A stretch of 52,010 bases of DNA from Spongiibacteraceae bacterium (lineage in GTDB: Bacteria > Pseudomonadota > Gammaproteobacteria > Pseudomonadales > Spongiibacteraceae): NCBI GenBank assembly GCA_002710725.1, contig PAKT01000087.1, forward strand, positions 1-52,010, written 5' to 3'. The notes below the pieces were generated by a model. The model did no database searches. It saw only the letters and a list, made by a program, of their open reading frames with translations, and was not told the DNA's origin. A program made the position numbers and the translations under genes. Numbering within the stretch: position 1 is the stretch's first letter; each line of letters begins with the position of its first letter. Shown one piece after another: positions 8,229 through 17,269 of this stretch.

Positions 8229-9416
8229 TCAGACACCGGCCCACAGCCAGAGCTGCTCTGCAACGTAATCCTGAGGAAGACGTTCGTGTTCTAGGCGCCA
8301 GTTAGTTCCCTCTGCGTCGCGAAGCCCGACGAAGAGGGCTTGTTCTTCCTTTGTCAGGTGGTAAGGTGTGAGTTCCTTCGGAGTGGGTTCCCGCACCGCC
8401 AGATGCTTGTACCGATCAAATGTTGTCTGATCCATCATCAGCGATGTCAAAGCGGGGCAGTGCTCGCGTGCCAGACTTAAAATATCGAGCCCCCAGGTGT
8501 CGATGTCGCCCCAGTAGCCTACAGGCGTGGACTGTAGCCAATCAGCTTTCATCCAGGCGACGTTTTTGCCAGTTGCTGTTACAGCCAGCGTTCCGGGCAG
8601 GTGAGGCAGGCTAAGCGCCGAATCCAGGTTCTCTACCACCAACAGTCTATCTACCGGTAGGACGCCGGACATCACTTGTTCGGCTGGTAGCTGTAGCAGC
8701 TCATGTCCGCCCATAAGCTCTGTAAGGGTTGGGCATAGCGTCCGGAGAGTCAGCCAGTTTCTGGGGCGACTCTTGCAACCCAGCCAACCGAGCAGGCCAC
8801 CCAGAGCAATTACGCGATTGTCGTACAGGAAATTAAGAATGGCTTCGATCAGAGATTGGTAGGTTTCTATGAACTTAGTATCCACACCTTCTATCGGTAT
8901 CCCCCGAAGGTAATACCCGTGCCCCATACCATGTGAAAGCTGGGGGAGTAAGGCTGCCATTATGTGTGCATCGCCCTCGCTCATTCGATCGAAGGTGTTG
9001 AGGTGCTTCGACAATACTGGATATAGCTCGCGGTTCTCTGCGACGATAGGTTTCATGATTTTTTCCCAGTGCCGGCTCTCTTCGCGAGCTTCCGGCCCCA
9101 GGCAGTCAATGAGAGAATCGATCGAAGGAATTTCCAGTGTCTTGGGTACCGTCACCTCTCCTAGATCGCGATAGGAACGTTGCTCCCAGGTTACACACGT
9201 CGAATGGGGGAAGTGCCGCCATGCCTCAATGAATTCCCGCAGCCTTGCCATTTGCGCTAAACCCTGTTTACCAGACGGTGGCTTCAGGCCCACACGAATT
9301 GGTAATGGGCGGTCGCCGGTCATGCGCTGGCTTAGACGGCTGCGATTGTCCCATTCCCTTTGGCGAAGTTGGCCGAGTACCCGATCCGGAAGCAATCCCC
9401 AGTCATTCGACTCCAT
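8229..9416 (-). CDS. jetD: Wadjet nuclease subunit JetD (TOPRIM)
   Basis: JetD is the nuclease of Wadjet, an SMC-type complex that extrudes DNA loops and cleaves small circular plasmids. The 395-residue product shows the JetD layout: an N-terminal DUF3322-like DNA-binding part and a C-terminal DUF2220/TOPRIM part, with VENLDSAL supplying the conserved Glu and GDIDTWG the metal-binding Asp pair typical of TopoVI-A-like TOPRIM folds. Its ATG overlaps the jetC stop by 14 bp, implying translational coupling. It is the last gene of jetABCD. Length and motifs look complete, so the system is probably active. Confidence 0.92.
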   Translation of the reverse strand: MESNDWGLLPDRVLGQLRQREWDNRSRLSQRMTGDRPLPIRVGLKPPSGKQGLAQMARLREFIEAWRHFPHSTCVTWEQRSYRDLGEVTVPKTLEIPSIDSLIDCLGPEAREESRHWEKIMKPIVAENRELYPVLSKHLNTFDRMSEGDAHIMAALLPQLSHGMGHGYYLRGIPIEGVDTKFIETYQSLIEAILNFLYDNRVIALGGLLGWLGCKSRPRNWLTLRTLCPTLTELMGGHELLQLPAEQVMSGVLPVDRLLVVENLDSALSLPHLPGTLAVTATGKNVAWMKADWLQSTPVGYWGDIDTWGLDILSLAREHCPALTSLMMDQTTFDRYKHLAVREPTPKELTPYHLTKEEQALFVGLRDAEGTNWRLEHERLPQDYVAEQLWLWAGV

Positions 9417-12400
9417 TTAGGTGCTCCGTATGAATCAGATTTTCGGCCTCGCGACGCTGTTTGATCTGGGCCCGTAGGGTTTTCCTATCGGTCTCAAGGC
9501 GTTCCCAATTGGTCTGAATAAGCTTGGTGCTGTGTGTGTCCTTATTTCGTTCGCAGATGATTATGGAATCGACTGCTTTACTGAGCATATTGATACTCTT
9601 GTAAGGGGTGATCATATTGGCATGTAGGTGCAGCTCCTTGAAAACATTTAGTACGCGGGATCCAAGAGTCTCCGCGGTTTTAGAGAATGCTTCGTCGAGA
9701 AATACCGTGCAGTAGATAGGTTTGCTACTGCCGTCCGGCGTTAGTACGTAGGCAAGGCTTGCCGCAATAATTACACCGGCAAAAGACTCTCGTTCTCCAC
9801 CGGACTTGCCACTGGATGAGTCCATGTAGTCGATAACATCGCGTGTTTTCTTGTCGACGACTTCCGCATCAAAACGATGACGATAGCGGGAGTCTAGTAC
9901 TCGGGAACAGTGCAGAGAATCTTTGCAGTACTCTTCGAGATCAGTCATCAAGTCCGCGAGACGAGTGTATAGCTCTTCGTCGCCGTCGCCGAATGATTCG
10001 CTTAGTACGCGACGCATTTTCTTATCGAAGGCATCAACATGAGGAAACTTTTCCGCCCAACACCTCAACTGCAAAATTGTGCCGGGGGAAAATTCCGTGC
10101 GGGCCATGACGTCGTTGATCATCTCGATGCGATCTTTTGTCTCCGCAATTTCAGCGTCCATGCGATGCTTAACGCTGGCAAGTGCGTTGGTCGTTTCGTC
10201 GTTCATGCGTTTACGGAATTTGTCGACCAGCTTGGGTAGGCCCTCCTCGTCTAGCTCTCGGTAGTGGCCTATATAGTCAATAATGCTATTTGAGTCTGTC
10301 CCCCATTCAGCAGCGAGCGGCTCCCATCGCTCGTTCGATCGGAACTGGGTAATAATAGTGTTGGCACTTTTTTCCTGCGCGGTTTTGGATTCATTGGTCG
10401 ATTGGATGGCATTTAGGATCTCTTTGCTCTTCTCGCCTTCGCTGTGCGCGAGTTCTTCCAAGTTAACCTCGCCCACGCGATGATGTAGTCGCGTTCGAAC
10501 ATCATCGGTTATCCCTAGCTTGGCCTTTTCACGGCATTCCGCCATTGCGTTGCTCGCCTCATCTATCCGGCCTTCAACTTGACCACTCTGTTGGTCGAGT
10601 GCGCGGCGTTCTTCATCAAGCTTCTTCTTTGCCAACTTCGCATCATCCAAATTGCGCCTGGCTTTGTCGAGATCACTGCCTTCGGCGCGCAGCGCCTCGT
10701 ACTCCTGGAAGATTGCGTTGTAACTAGACTGGTAGTAGGTCACATTGATCTCGTTCCAAGATAGTCGCTGCAGACTGTTCCAGCCTGCCTCGCGCGCTAT
10801 GATTTGGCTCATCTCTAAACGGCGAGCTTCGAGTGATGAGGTGGCTTTGGAAACTTGGCTAACAAGCTCATCGCGCTCGGAGATGAGATCGTTCAGCCGT
10901 GCCTTGTTGGAAAAACCTAGCGCCCAGCGGCTGCGGTCGTCGATGCGGTAAGCGTCCTTCTTCTCAAAGCGATGATGCTCTTTTTGGATCATGCCCTGTT
11001 TAGTCATCGAAAAAGGCGTGCGGTTCATATCCCCGGTTGAGTCGACACACTCGAGATCGAACTTAGCGAAGTGGTGTTTCGCTAGTTCGCGGTACGCATG
11101 ATCGCGCCACTCGAGTTTTCGCAAAAAGCCGTTGTCCTTAAAGCGCGGTTGTTTGCGTGATAGCCCCGCTAGGTCACTGGCAACGTGCAGCCTTACATTC
11201 ATACCGGTGTGGTGGTCGTTGACCCACTTGTTTACCTGAGCATAAGTATTCTCAGGCACGATTAGCGTGAGGCGGTTCATGCCGAGGGCTCGTTCGATGG
11301 CTCCTTGCCATTCTCGGTGTTCCGGCTGAACTGCAGCCAGTTCGCCGAAAAAGAGGTATTCATCGCGGTCACCTCTGACTGACTCGACGATGGCGTTACG
11401 CAACCGCTGATAATCGGGCGGGATGTTTGAGTCAGGGTTGGCCTCGATCTCAAGGATCTGTGTGTTAACGTCCTGTAGGTTATCCTCGATCGATTTCTGT
11501 TCGCCGCGAGCGTCGGCAAAGTCCATTTCGGACTTACGTCGTTGATCTTCTATGGATTCCAGAAGCTCTTTGGCTTTAGCCTTGTTCTGCTGGAAGACTC
11601 GCTCGTCGAGACGGTCGTCCATGTCGAGCTGTTTCGCGAGTCGCTGATATTCTGAGGCATTTTGGGTAACGCGATTAAACTCCCGCTTGGCGTTGTCTTT
11701 CTCTACCCCCAAGGCTGTCAACCTGTCACCGCCAGACTCGATGTACTCTCGGTTCAAGCGTTCAATGCGGTCTTCGGACAGTTCGATCTCGTCGCGTACA
11801 TGCGAAAGATGGGACTGCAGCTGTTCCATCTGTTTTTCGAGGGTGTTGAGACGCAGTTGCCAGCTGATGGCGCCGAGCTCGCCGAAATAGGCAGGGAGGT
11901 GTTCGAGCTCTTCATACAAGTGTGCCATATTTTGAGTCGCCGCCTCTATCGCTTCCTTTATAGGGGGCAATCGTGATAGGTGATGGTGGCGTGCTCGGGT
12001 ATCGACCAACTCGTCATGCAAAGCTTTCAGATTCGCAAACCCCTCCAGAGCGTTCCGGGCCTTATCTCTGACGTCGCTAGGCTCAAGGACGAACTCCCGG
12101 ACAAGGTTCGTGAGGTTGGTGACCTCCTTTAGGCCTAGGGCACGGCTTAGAAGGGCAGGCGCCTTCTTGTTCTCCATGCTGAAGAGCTTGCGATAGTATT
12201 CCTGGTAGTTGCGAAAATTGTTGTCAAAAAATTCAATCCCTGAATCCTGGCGAAGCCAACTTTTCACGCCAGCTGCACCGTCTTTGCGAAAATACGACAA
12301 AACCTCCTGCAGCGCGACGTTGCGCCGCGCGATGAAATACAAGCGATGGACGTCCGAGATCGCGCCAGTGTTCGCCTTGACCCAAAATAGAACGCATAGT

Positions 12401-12792
12401 GTGATTTCTGCCCCGTCATCGGAGCGGTGGAGGCCTCGAACGCCGGTGACGACGTCATCGTTACGCTTGTTTTTTGATTTGCTGCTTGTGCCATCGCGCT
12501 CACTGCCAAACGCTCCACGCATGTACGTGAGCAACGTGCGGTCTTTCTGACCGCTCTCGCTGGCAGCTGCTGAGTTATAGTGCGCCCGACCTGCGGGGTT
12601 CATCAATGCAGTCCAGGCGTCGACAAGCGTAGACTTACCTGCGCCGCTGTCGCCGGTGATGAGCAAACCATTGCGGCTCACTGGTGTCGTGGTTACGTTG
12701 TCGAACGACCCCCAGTTGTAGACCGTTAGTTCCGCAAGTCGGATTTGGCCCATGGGGAATAGTGTGTCCGGCGTATAAGCCTCACTCATCAC
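9403..12792 (-). CDS. jetC: Wadjet SMC-like ATPase JetC
   Basis: JetC is the MukB-like SMC motor of Wadjet. The 1129-residue protein has an ABC head with Walker A GDSGAGKST (47-55), two long coiled-coil arms meeting at a central hinge region, and a C-terminal head with signature SGKSGGER and Walker B VFLDEAF. Loop extrusion by JetABC senses small circular DNA, which JetD then cuts. It overlaps jetB by 11 bp at its start and jetD by 14 bp at its end. No frame disruption is seen. Confidence 0.95.
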   Translation of the reverse strand: MMSEAYTPDTLFPMGQIRLAELTVYNWGSFDNVTTTPVSRNGLLITGDSGAGKSTLVDAWTALMNPAGRAHYNSAAASESGQKDRTLLTYMRGAFGSERDGTSSKSKNKRNDDVVTGVRGLHRSDDGAEITLCVLFWVKANTGAISDVHRLYFIARRNVALQEVLSYFRKDGAAGVKSWLRQDSGIEFFDNNFRNYQEYYRKLFSMENKKAPALLSRALGLKEVTNLTNLVREFVLEPSDVRDKARNALEGFANLKALHDELVDTRARHHHLSRLPPIKEAIEAATQNMAHLYEELEHLPAYFGELGAISWQLRLNTLEKQMEQLQSHLSHVRDEIELSEDRIERLNREYIESGGDRLTALGVEKDNAKREFNRVTQNASEYQRLAKQLDMDDRLDERVFQQNKAKAKELLESIEDQRRKSEMDFADARGEQKSIEDNLQDVNTQILEIEANPDSNIPPDYQRLRNAIVESVRGDRDEYLFFGELAAVQPEHREWQGAIERALGMNRLTLIVPENTYAQVNKWVNDHHTGMNVRLHVASDLAGLSRKQPRFKDNGFLRKLEWRDHAYRELAKHHFAKFDLECVDSTGDMNRTPFSMTKQGMIQKEHHRFEKKDAYRIDDRSRWALGFSNKARLNDLISERDELVSQVSKATSSLEARRLEMSQIIAREAGWNSLQRLSWNEINVTYYQSSYNAIFQEYEALRAEGSDLDKARRNLDDAKLAKKKLDEERRALDQQSGQVEGRIDEASNAMAECREKAKLGITDDVRTRLHHRVGEVNLEELAHSEGEKSKEILNAIQSTNESKTAQEKSANTIITQFRSNERWEPLAAEWGTDSNSIIDYIGHYRELDEEGLPKLVDKFRKRMNDETTNALASVKHRMDAEIAETKDRIEMINDVMARTEFSPGTILQLRCWAEKFPHVDAFDKKMRRVLSESFGDGDEELYTRLADLMTDLEEYCKDSLHCSRVLDSRYRHRFDAEVVDKKTRDVIDYMDSSSGKSGGERESFAGVIIAASLAYVLTPDGSSKPIYCTVFLDEAFSKTAETLGSRVLNVFKELHLHANMITPYKSINMLSKAVDSIIICERNKDTHSTKLIQTNWERLETDRKTLRAQIKQRREAENLIHTEHLNGVE

Positions 12793-13552
12793 TATTTTCC
12801 TCTGCCATGTCGCTACCGTATGTCTGGGCTATTCGGTGGAATTCTGCCAGCATGTTTTCTAGGTAGCCTGGCTCAACGATGTAGCGGATCAACGGCGAGA
12901 TTTCATACGATTCGTCGGCACCTACCCCCATTATTAGCCGTTTCTCCTTCAATCGTTTGATCGCGCCGTTAAGGTTGCGCTCTTCCGACTTCTCGCTATT
13001 GGAGGGCGGTAGGAAAGTTTTCAGGTCGTTGTCGATCTCGTTGAACGTGACCCACACTCTAGCGTCCCCGGCCACATCGCGCTCTTGATAGTGGCGACGT
13101 AGTACAAGCAGGACTAGGGTGTCGTAGAGTTTCATAGTGCGTTTTGCAAGCAGTGAGGTAGTGTCTTGGTCACCGCCTTCGTCTTCCTCTTCGGGTGAGG
13201 CGTCGCTTTTGTCGCGGATGAAGGCAACGCCAGCGCGCTCATCTAGAAGCATGTCAAGGTTGACTTCGGTCAACCAAGAGCGGATAGCTGCTGCTTCATT
13301 CACGATCACAGAAAATACCTTTCCGTAGTTCCTAGCCAGAATCGAACCTTGGCGCATCAAGTGCACCAGCGCTGACCGGCCAGCGGATGTGAGCATGCCG
13401 CTCGCTTCGCTTTCTAACTCGTTCGGCTCGGGAATAAAAGCCTCATCGGCGAGACCGTCTAAGTCGGTGCTGGTGTTACCTGTTGCGGGCCCTAGCATCT
13501 CGTCAAAAAAGCTTATGGTTTGGTCGTCGGTTTTGTCGTCATCGGTAGTCAT
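12782..13552 (-). CDS. jetB: Wadjet subunit JetB (DUF4194, MukE-like)
   Basis: JetB is the MukE-like kite subunit that joins the JetA kleisin to the JetC heads. The 256-residue product has an acidic, disordered N-terminus (about 1-45) and a winged-helix DUF4194 core including the conserved stretch with a long amphipathic helix around MKLYDTLVLLVLRRHY. An AGGA ribosome site precedes the ATG. It lies 13 bp after jetA and overlaps jetC. Assignment rests on both sequence character and its fixed position in the operon. Confidence 0.9.
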   Translation of the reverse strand: MTTDDDKTDDQTISFFDEMLGPATGNTSTDLDGLADEAFIPEPNELESEASGMLTSAGRSALVHLMRQGSILARNYGKVFSVIVNEAAAIRSWLTEVNLDMLLDERAGVAFIRDKSDASPEEEDEGGDQDTTSLLAKRTMKLYDTLVLLVLRRHYQERDVAGDARVWVTFNEIDNDLKTFLPPSNSEKSEERNLNGAIKRLKEKRLIMGVGADESYEISPLIRYIVEPGYLENMLAEFHRIAQTYGSDMAEENSDE

Positions 13553-13565
13553 GTGAAAATCCTTT

Positions 13566-15038
13566 TTACATAGCGAGGGCGTCGATGTCTTCGGGAAAGA
13601 GATCCGCGCTGAGGATGAGTGTAGGAATAGTTGCGCGTATACGGCTTCCGTCTCTGTCTACAAATTCTACTCGGTCATATTCTCCGTCCGGCATGGTGGC
13701 ATGTACGGCTCGGGCGACGCGAATATGGGCAATGAGCTCCTCATGGCCGCTTTCGATCGGGCGTCGAGAAATGAGCTGTGAAATAGTCATCGGGCCTTGC
13801 TCTACTAAGATGTCATGCACTTCGTGAGCAACGGCATGAACATCGACCGCGTCGAGCATCGCCAGCGCGCTGTTACTCAGGGTGCTTGACGGAGTGTTCT
13901 CTTCGAAACTATCGAGAATGATTGCATCCTCCGGGTCGTAGAGTCGGATGGAGGCGGGCGAATGTACCTTTAGCGAGCCGGAAGGCAATGATAGCCGTGT
14001 CGGGGTTTTCGGACTGACACCTAGTTCTTTTAGGTGAAGAGCTTGCTTGGCTAGGTGCTTCAGAAGGTCGTCGACCACTTTTCGTTCTTTTGCCGTATTG
14101 CTCTCAATATAGACGCGCAAGCTTTCCTCGGTGCGACGGCGGTGAGTAATTACGCGGTCACTCTCGGCAGCTAGTATGTCGACTAGTTTGGCGAGAAAGC
14201 GGCGCTGCTTGCTGGTTAGTCGCTCGGCGACGTGGCGGGTAAGAATTTCTCGCAATCGTTCACGGAGCTCGCCGGAGCGAGTATCGTCGCGCAGCAGCTG
14301 ATAAAAACCATCGAATGCTTGCCCGGGCGCTGACATTGCGAGAATGGACTCCTTTTCAAGTAGCAGTGAAAGGGTGTCGCCACGATTCTGATCGCTGTCG
14401 TACATGCTCGTCCGAATTTGCTGGTCGATCCGGCGGATATTATCCTCAACGAGACTGAAGTCACCTGTTAATTGGTTGCCGAGGTCGTAAATCGCCATTA
14501 AACGCTGGAACTGTTCGTCCTCACTCAGATGGTTGACATGGCCGCTCCTCAGATCGTCGATCTGTCGCTTGAGTGCGCCCATTTGCGCCTCAAGGTGAAT
14601 GATGCGCGCTTCGGGGCTCGGGTTGAGGTCGATGGCTGTGTTTCTCACTGCGTCCTGAAAAATCATGAGGCGCGAGGCACTAGCGCCGGCGGTACGACCT
14701 TCCAGCCCCTGAGCAAAGCGAATAGCTACCTCAGCCGCATCTGTCTTAGCTAGCGTAGTCTCCTCTCCACGCCGATCGCGCATCCAGCCAGCCTGTACCC
14801 ATTGATTTAGGTAAGTAGGGGCGCTGGTGTCTGTTTCCCAGAGGCCGGTGTCTCTTGCCATGGTTAAGTTCGCTTCCAATGCAACTCGTGCCTGCTCGTA
14901 TGGTACCTCTGACTCATCGGCGAAGAGATCGACTAGAAAGGCTATGATCATCGAAGAGTTATTGGCCCTAAGCAAGCTCCATGCTGCATGTTCATGCTGC
15001 AAACGGTTAAATTTGTAGATATTTCCTCGAAAGCTCAT
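13566..15038 (-). CDS. jetA: Wadjet kleisin-like subunit JetA (DUF3375)
   Basis: JetA is the MukF-like kleisin of Wadjet. The 490-residue product has the DUF3375 N-terminus (LLRANNSSMIIAFL, then a winged-helix region to about 115), a helical middle and a C-terminal winged-helix domain. I chose ATG 15038 because GAGG sits 6 bp upstream; the in-frame ATG at 15050 has no ribosome site. It is first in a four-gene operon with gaps or overlaps of no more than 14 bp. A possible promoter (TTTACA, 17 bp, TCTATT) lies upstream on the minus strand but matches only moderately. Confidence 0.92.
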   Translation of the reverse strand: MSFRGNIYKFNRLQHEHAAWSLLRANNSSMIIAFLVDLFADESEVPYEQARVALEANLTMARDTGLWETDTSAPTYLNQWVQAGWMRDRRGEETTLAKTDAAEVAIRFAQGLEGRTAGASASRLMIFQDAVRNTAIDLNPSPEARIIHLEAQMGALKRQIDDLRSGHVNHLSEDEQFQRLMAIYDLGNQLTGDFSLVEDNIRRIDQQIRTSMYDSDQNRGDTLSLLLEKESILAMSAPGQAFDGFYQLLRDDTRSGELRERLREILTRHVAERLTSKQRRFLAKLVDILAAESDRVITHRRRTEESLRVYIESNTAKERKVVDDLLKHLAKQALHLKELGVSPKTPTRLSLPSGSLKVHSPASIRLYDPEDAIILDSFEENTPSSTLSNSALAMLDAVDVHAVAHEVHDILVEQGPMTISQLISRRPIESGHEELIAHIRVARAVHATMPDGEYDRVEFVDRDGSRIRATIPTLILSADLFPEDIDALAM

Positions 15039-15513
15039 GCGCAACCTCATTGAAGAATCTCAGGCTAAGCGAGAATCAATTTATTGACAATACGGATCTA
15101 AGTTTGGTGCTAAATTGTAATTTTCGATTACTAAACGCATTTTTGAATAGAGGGTTACTCGGGTCTATTGTAAAGTCCCCAATCTTGACATTAAAGCTCT
15201 GGTTGAAATCATTGATTTCTACGCTGGAGTAGTAAGGAACCACGCGGGTTACACACAACACGCATGCAGTATGCTTCATAGTCAAACGGCCAATGGGTGC
15301 GGCTATTGATTCAGAAAACTCTTGTTATCGGTTTCTCTGTAATCCCCCCATTTTTAACTAGAGATTAGACTTCTACAGATAAGGTGTAATCATATTTTAC
15401 GTTCAGCACCCGATACCGTCGCCCATTACCTGGCTGGTCTGATACAAAGCCCATTGACCAGCCGATACTCGCGCCCAAGGGCGCCACAAGCGGCATACGT
15501 GGCCGCCTCAGTT
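15039..15513. other. Gene-free stretch upstream of the Wadjet operon
   Basis: This 475-bp region should hold the jetA promoter. An AT-rich half (15060-15250) includes a 69-codon minus-strand frame that I do not accept as a gene. The GC-richer half has an inverted repeat GGCTGGTC (15432-15439) with GACCAGCC (15456-15463) and a short palindrome GCGCCC/GGGCGC (15471-15484). No site matching the transposon-end repeats was found. Confidence 0.5.
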
Positions 15514-15684
15514 TCAGTTGCCTCGACCTATTGGGTGGTGCTCACGTTCGTAGGCTTCTAATAGCTCACCTAGTTTATCAAGGCGGTCACCTTCTGGTGT
15601 CCCCTTCTCGGCTGACATTAGGCTTTCAGCCTCTTTAAGTGCTAGTTCATATTCTTCTTTTGAATGAATTGATATTACTTTCAC
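15514..15684 (-). CDS. HigA-type antitoxin N-terminal fragment without the HTH domain
   Basis: The 56-residue product matches the start of HigA-family antitoxins: an EEYELALKEAESLM helix, then GTPEGDRLDKL and LLEAYEREHHPI, the segment that in full-length HigA precedes the DNA-binding HTH. Here the frame stops right after HHPI, and no HTH is found in any frame downstream. No HigB/RelE-like toxin is adjacent. I prefer the GTG at 15684 because AGGTGA lies just upstream and the protein then begins like HigA; a GTG at 15711 is also possible. It may be a decayed toxin-antitoxin remnant or a small stand-alone protein. Confidence 0.6.
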   Translation of the reverse strand: MKVISIHSKEEYELALKEAESLMSAEKGTPEGDRLDKLGELLEAYEREHHPIGRGN

Positions 15685-15903
15685 AGGATCACCTAACTTG
15701 AAGAAGGCCACGCGATGTAGGCTCTGCTGAGGAATCGGCTGAATTCTACTGCTATGGATTGAATATGCCGCACAATATCTACTAAGCCGACCAACGTTTT
15801 CATTTGATGTTTAGGGGCGCTTCAATAAGTTCGCTATTGGCAGTACGGAGCCAATGCCTCTTGCGTCCAGGTTTCCGCCGCGCAGCGGAATGTTCATAGT
15901 TCG

Positions 15904-16704
15904 CTATTCGTCTGGCCACCACGCCGCAAGTATCGGTTCGTTGGGGTGTTCAATATCGACCAATGTGAACCCACCCTCGTCGCGACCTGTTCTGGCTCTG
16001 ACGTATGCGCCGGTTTCGATGTAGTAGCGGTTGCCAACTTTCATAGGCTCCTTAAACCATGGGATCGAGTGACCGTGGAAAATCGCTAATACGTCTGGGA
16101 CGAAGAATTTGAGATCATCGCGGGATTTGACCGGACGGAGATCGAGAAACCGATCCCAGGTGGCCATCCAGAGGGTGTTATCGTCTATACTTTCTGTTCC
16201 GATGGCCTCGATGAAAGAACTCCATGTTGGATAGCCATGTGGTAGTTCCGCGTGCACAAGACCGACGATGCCTCGGCTCGTTTCTATAGTTATGGCGAGC
16301 GGCAGTCGACTAAACTCTGCTACCAAGTCTGCATAGACTTCCGGGGCGCAGCTCGCTGCCCAGTCGTCCTTTGTGGAGACAATCATATCTAGAATCCAGA
16401 AATTCGAAATATGTTCACGCTCAGCTTCAAGTGCATGGGAAAGATCGTGATTACCGATTACTGAATGGAACCAGGGTTTCCGGAGCCATTCGAGCGCTGC
16501 AGGGGAGTTTGGGCCCCTGTCGACTAAGTCGCCCAGCGCAAACAGACGATCGAATTGAGGATCGAAGTTGATTTCCTCTAAAGCTGTTTGGAGAATTGAA
16601 AAGTATCCGTGAATATCACCGACGACGATGTCGCGTCCCACGTCGTTCTTTGGGAACGATTGGTGCTTAGCGAATCGTCCTGCTTGAATATCACTCGCTA
16701 TCAT
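15904..16704 (-). CDS. Metallophosphoesterase (PPP-type phosphatase)
   Basis: This calcineurin-like phosphoesterase of 266 residues has the full bacterial PPP/PrpA-ApaH metal-binding set: GDIHG, GDLVDRG, GNHD, GLVHAE and FHGHS. Such enzymes dephosphorylate proteins or cleave dinucleoside polyphosphates. I place the start at ATG 16704, which overlaps the preceding gene's stop by 14 bp; an upstream in-frame ATG at 16797 would bury 107 bp in that gene. Tight coupling suggests joint action with the unknown 129-residue protein. It lies between the tns operon and the Wadjet operon on the same strand. A defence role is possible but only inferred from context. Confidence 0.88.
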   Translation of the reverse strand: MIASDIQAGRFAKHQSFPKNDVGRDIVVGDIHGYFSILQTALEEINFDPQFDRLFALGDLVDRGPNSPAALEWLRKPWFHSVIGNHDLSHALEAEREHISNFWILDMIVSTKDDWAASCAPEVYADLVAEFSRLPLAITIETSRGIVGLVHAELPHGYPTWSSFIEAIGTESIDDNTLWMATWDRFLDLRPVKSRDDLKFFVPDVLAIFHGHSIPWFKEPMKVGNRYYIETGAYVRARTGRDEGGFTLVDIEHPNEPILAAWWPDE

Positions 16705-17080
16705 TGTCTTCAGATGCACTTTCTTTACGGTTATGGATGTAAACCACCTGCGCCAGCTCTTCTCGCCAGTCGCGGCTAGCGTCCTCATAGGAGGCAACTA
16801 GTTCGTCAATATAGTCGTCGCCTCCGTCGTAGTTGATAGATAGCAGGCCCCGCTTGTCTTTGATGTCGCGAAATACGGGGCAATCACTACCCGTTGCTTG
16901 TGTATACGTCTCGACGTCTAGAAGGAGCTGATAGATCGGTGGAAGCCATCCGTCCGGCACGTACAGGCCGCAATAGTGTGTGTGATACGATTCTGCGCAG
17001 TCCCAGGTTAGGATGAATGGGAAGCGCCGATACAGCTTCTCAATCCTCACTTCCCAACTCTCAATCTGTTTGATAGTCAT
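16691..17080 (-). CDS. Small protein of unknown function coupled to the phosphatase
   Basis: The 129-residue soluble protein is acidic at the C-terminus and rich in Tyr and Trp (TWDCAESYHTHYCGLYVPDGW). I recognise no family. The stop overlaps the phosphatase start, so both are co-translated. The ATG has GGAAC 5 bp upstream. The pair could act as a regulator and enzyme, or as part of a small uncharacterised cargo module behind tniQ. Confidence 0.7.
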   Translation of the reverse strand: MTIKQIESWEVRIEKLYRRFPFILTWDCAESYHTHYCGLYVPDGWLPPIYQLLLDVETYTQATGSDCPVFRDIKDKRGLLSINYDGGDDYIDELVASYEDASRDWREELAQVVYIHNRKESASEDNDSE

Positions 17081-17269
17081 AATCGTTCCGTCGCGCCTAT
17101 ATAGATGATGGGATTTCTATAACGTAGCCATTCGTGACATTGATTATTTTTTGCATTCTGGAAATCATCTTCAGTCCCAATTCCGGGAGAATAAAAAAGC
17201 CTAATTAAAACTATGATATACGTCATAAAGGCTGCCTCTTGGCCGGTGGGTGTGGCTGGGCTGAAAGAG

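Noticed and set aside
15076-15285. 69-codon minus-strand frame upstream of jetA
   Set aside because: No ribosome site, AT-rich, and it fills the likely promoter region; could be a gene relic but unsupported.
16704-16797. N-terminal extension of the phosphatase to ATG 16797
   Set aside because: It would overlap the preceding gene by 107 bp; ATG 16704 gives the normal domain start and a 14-bp coupling overlap.
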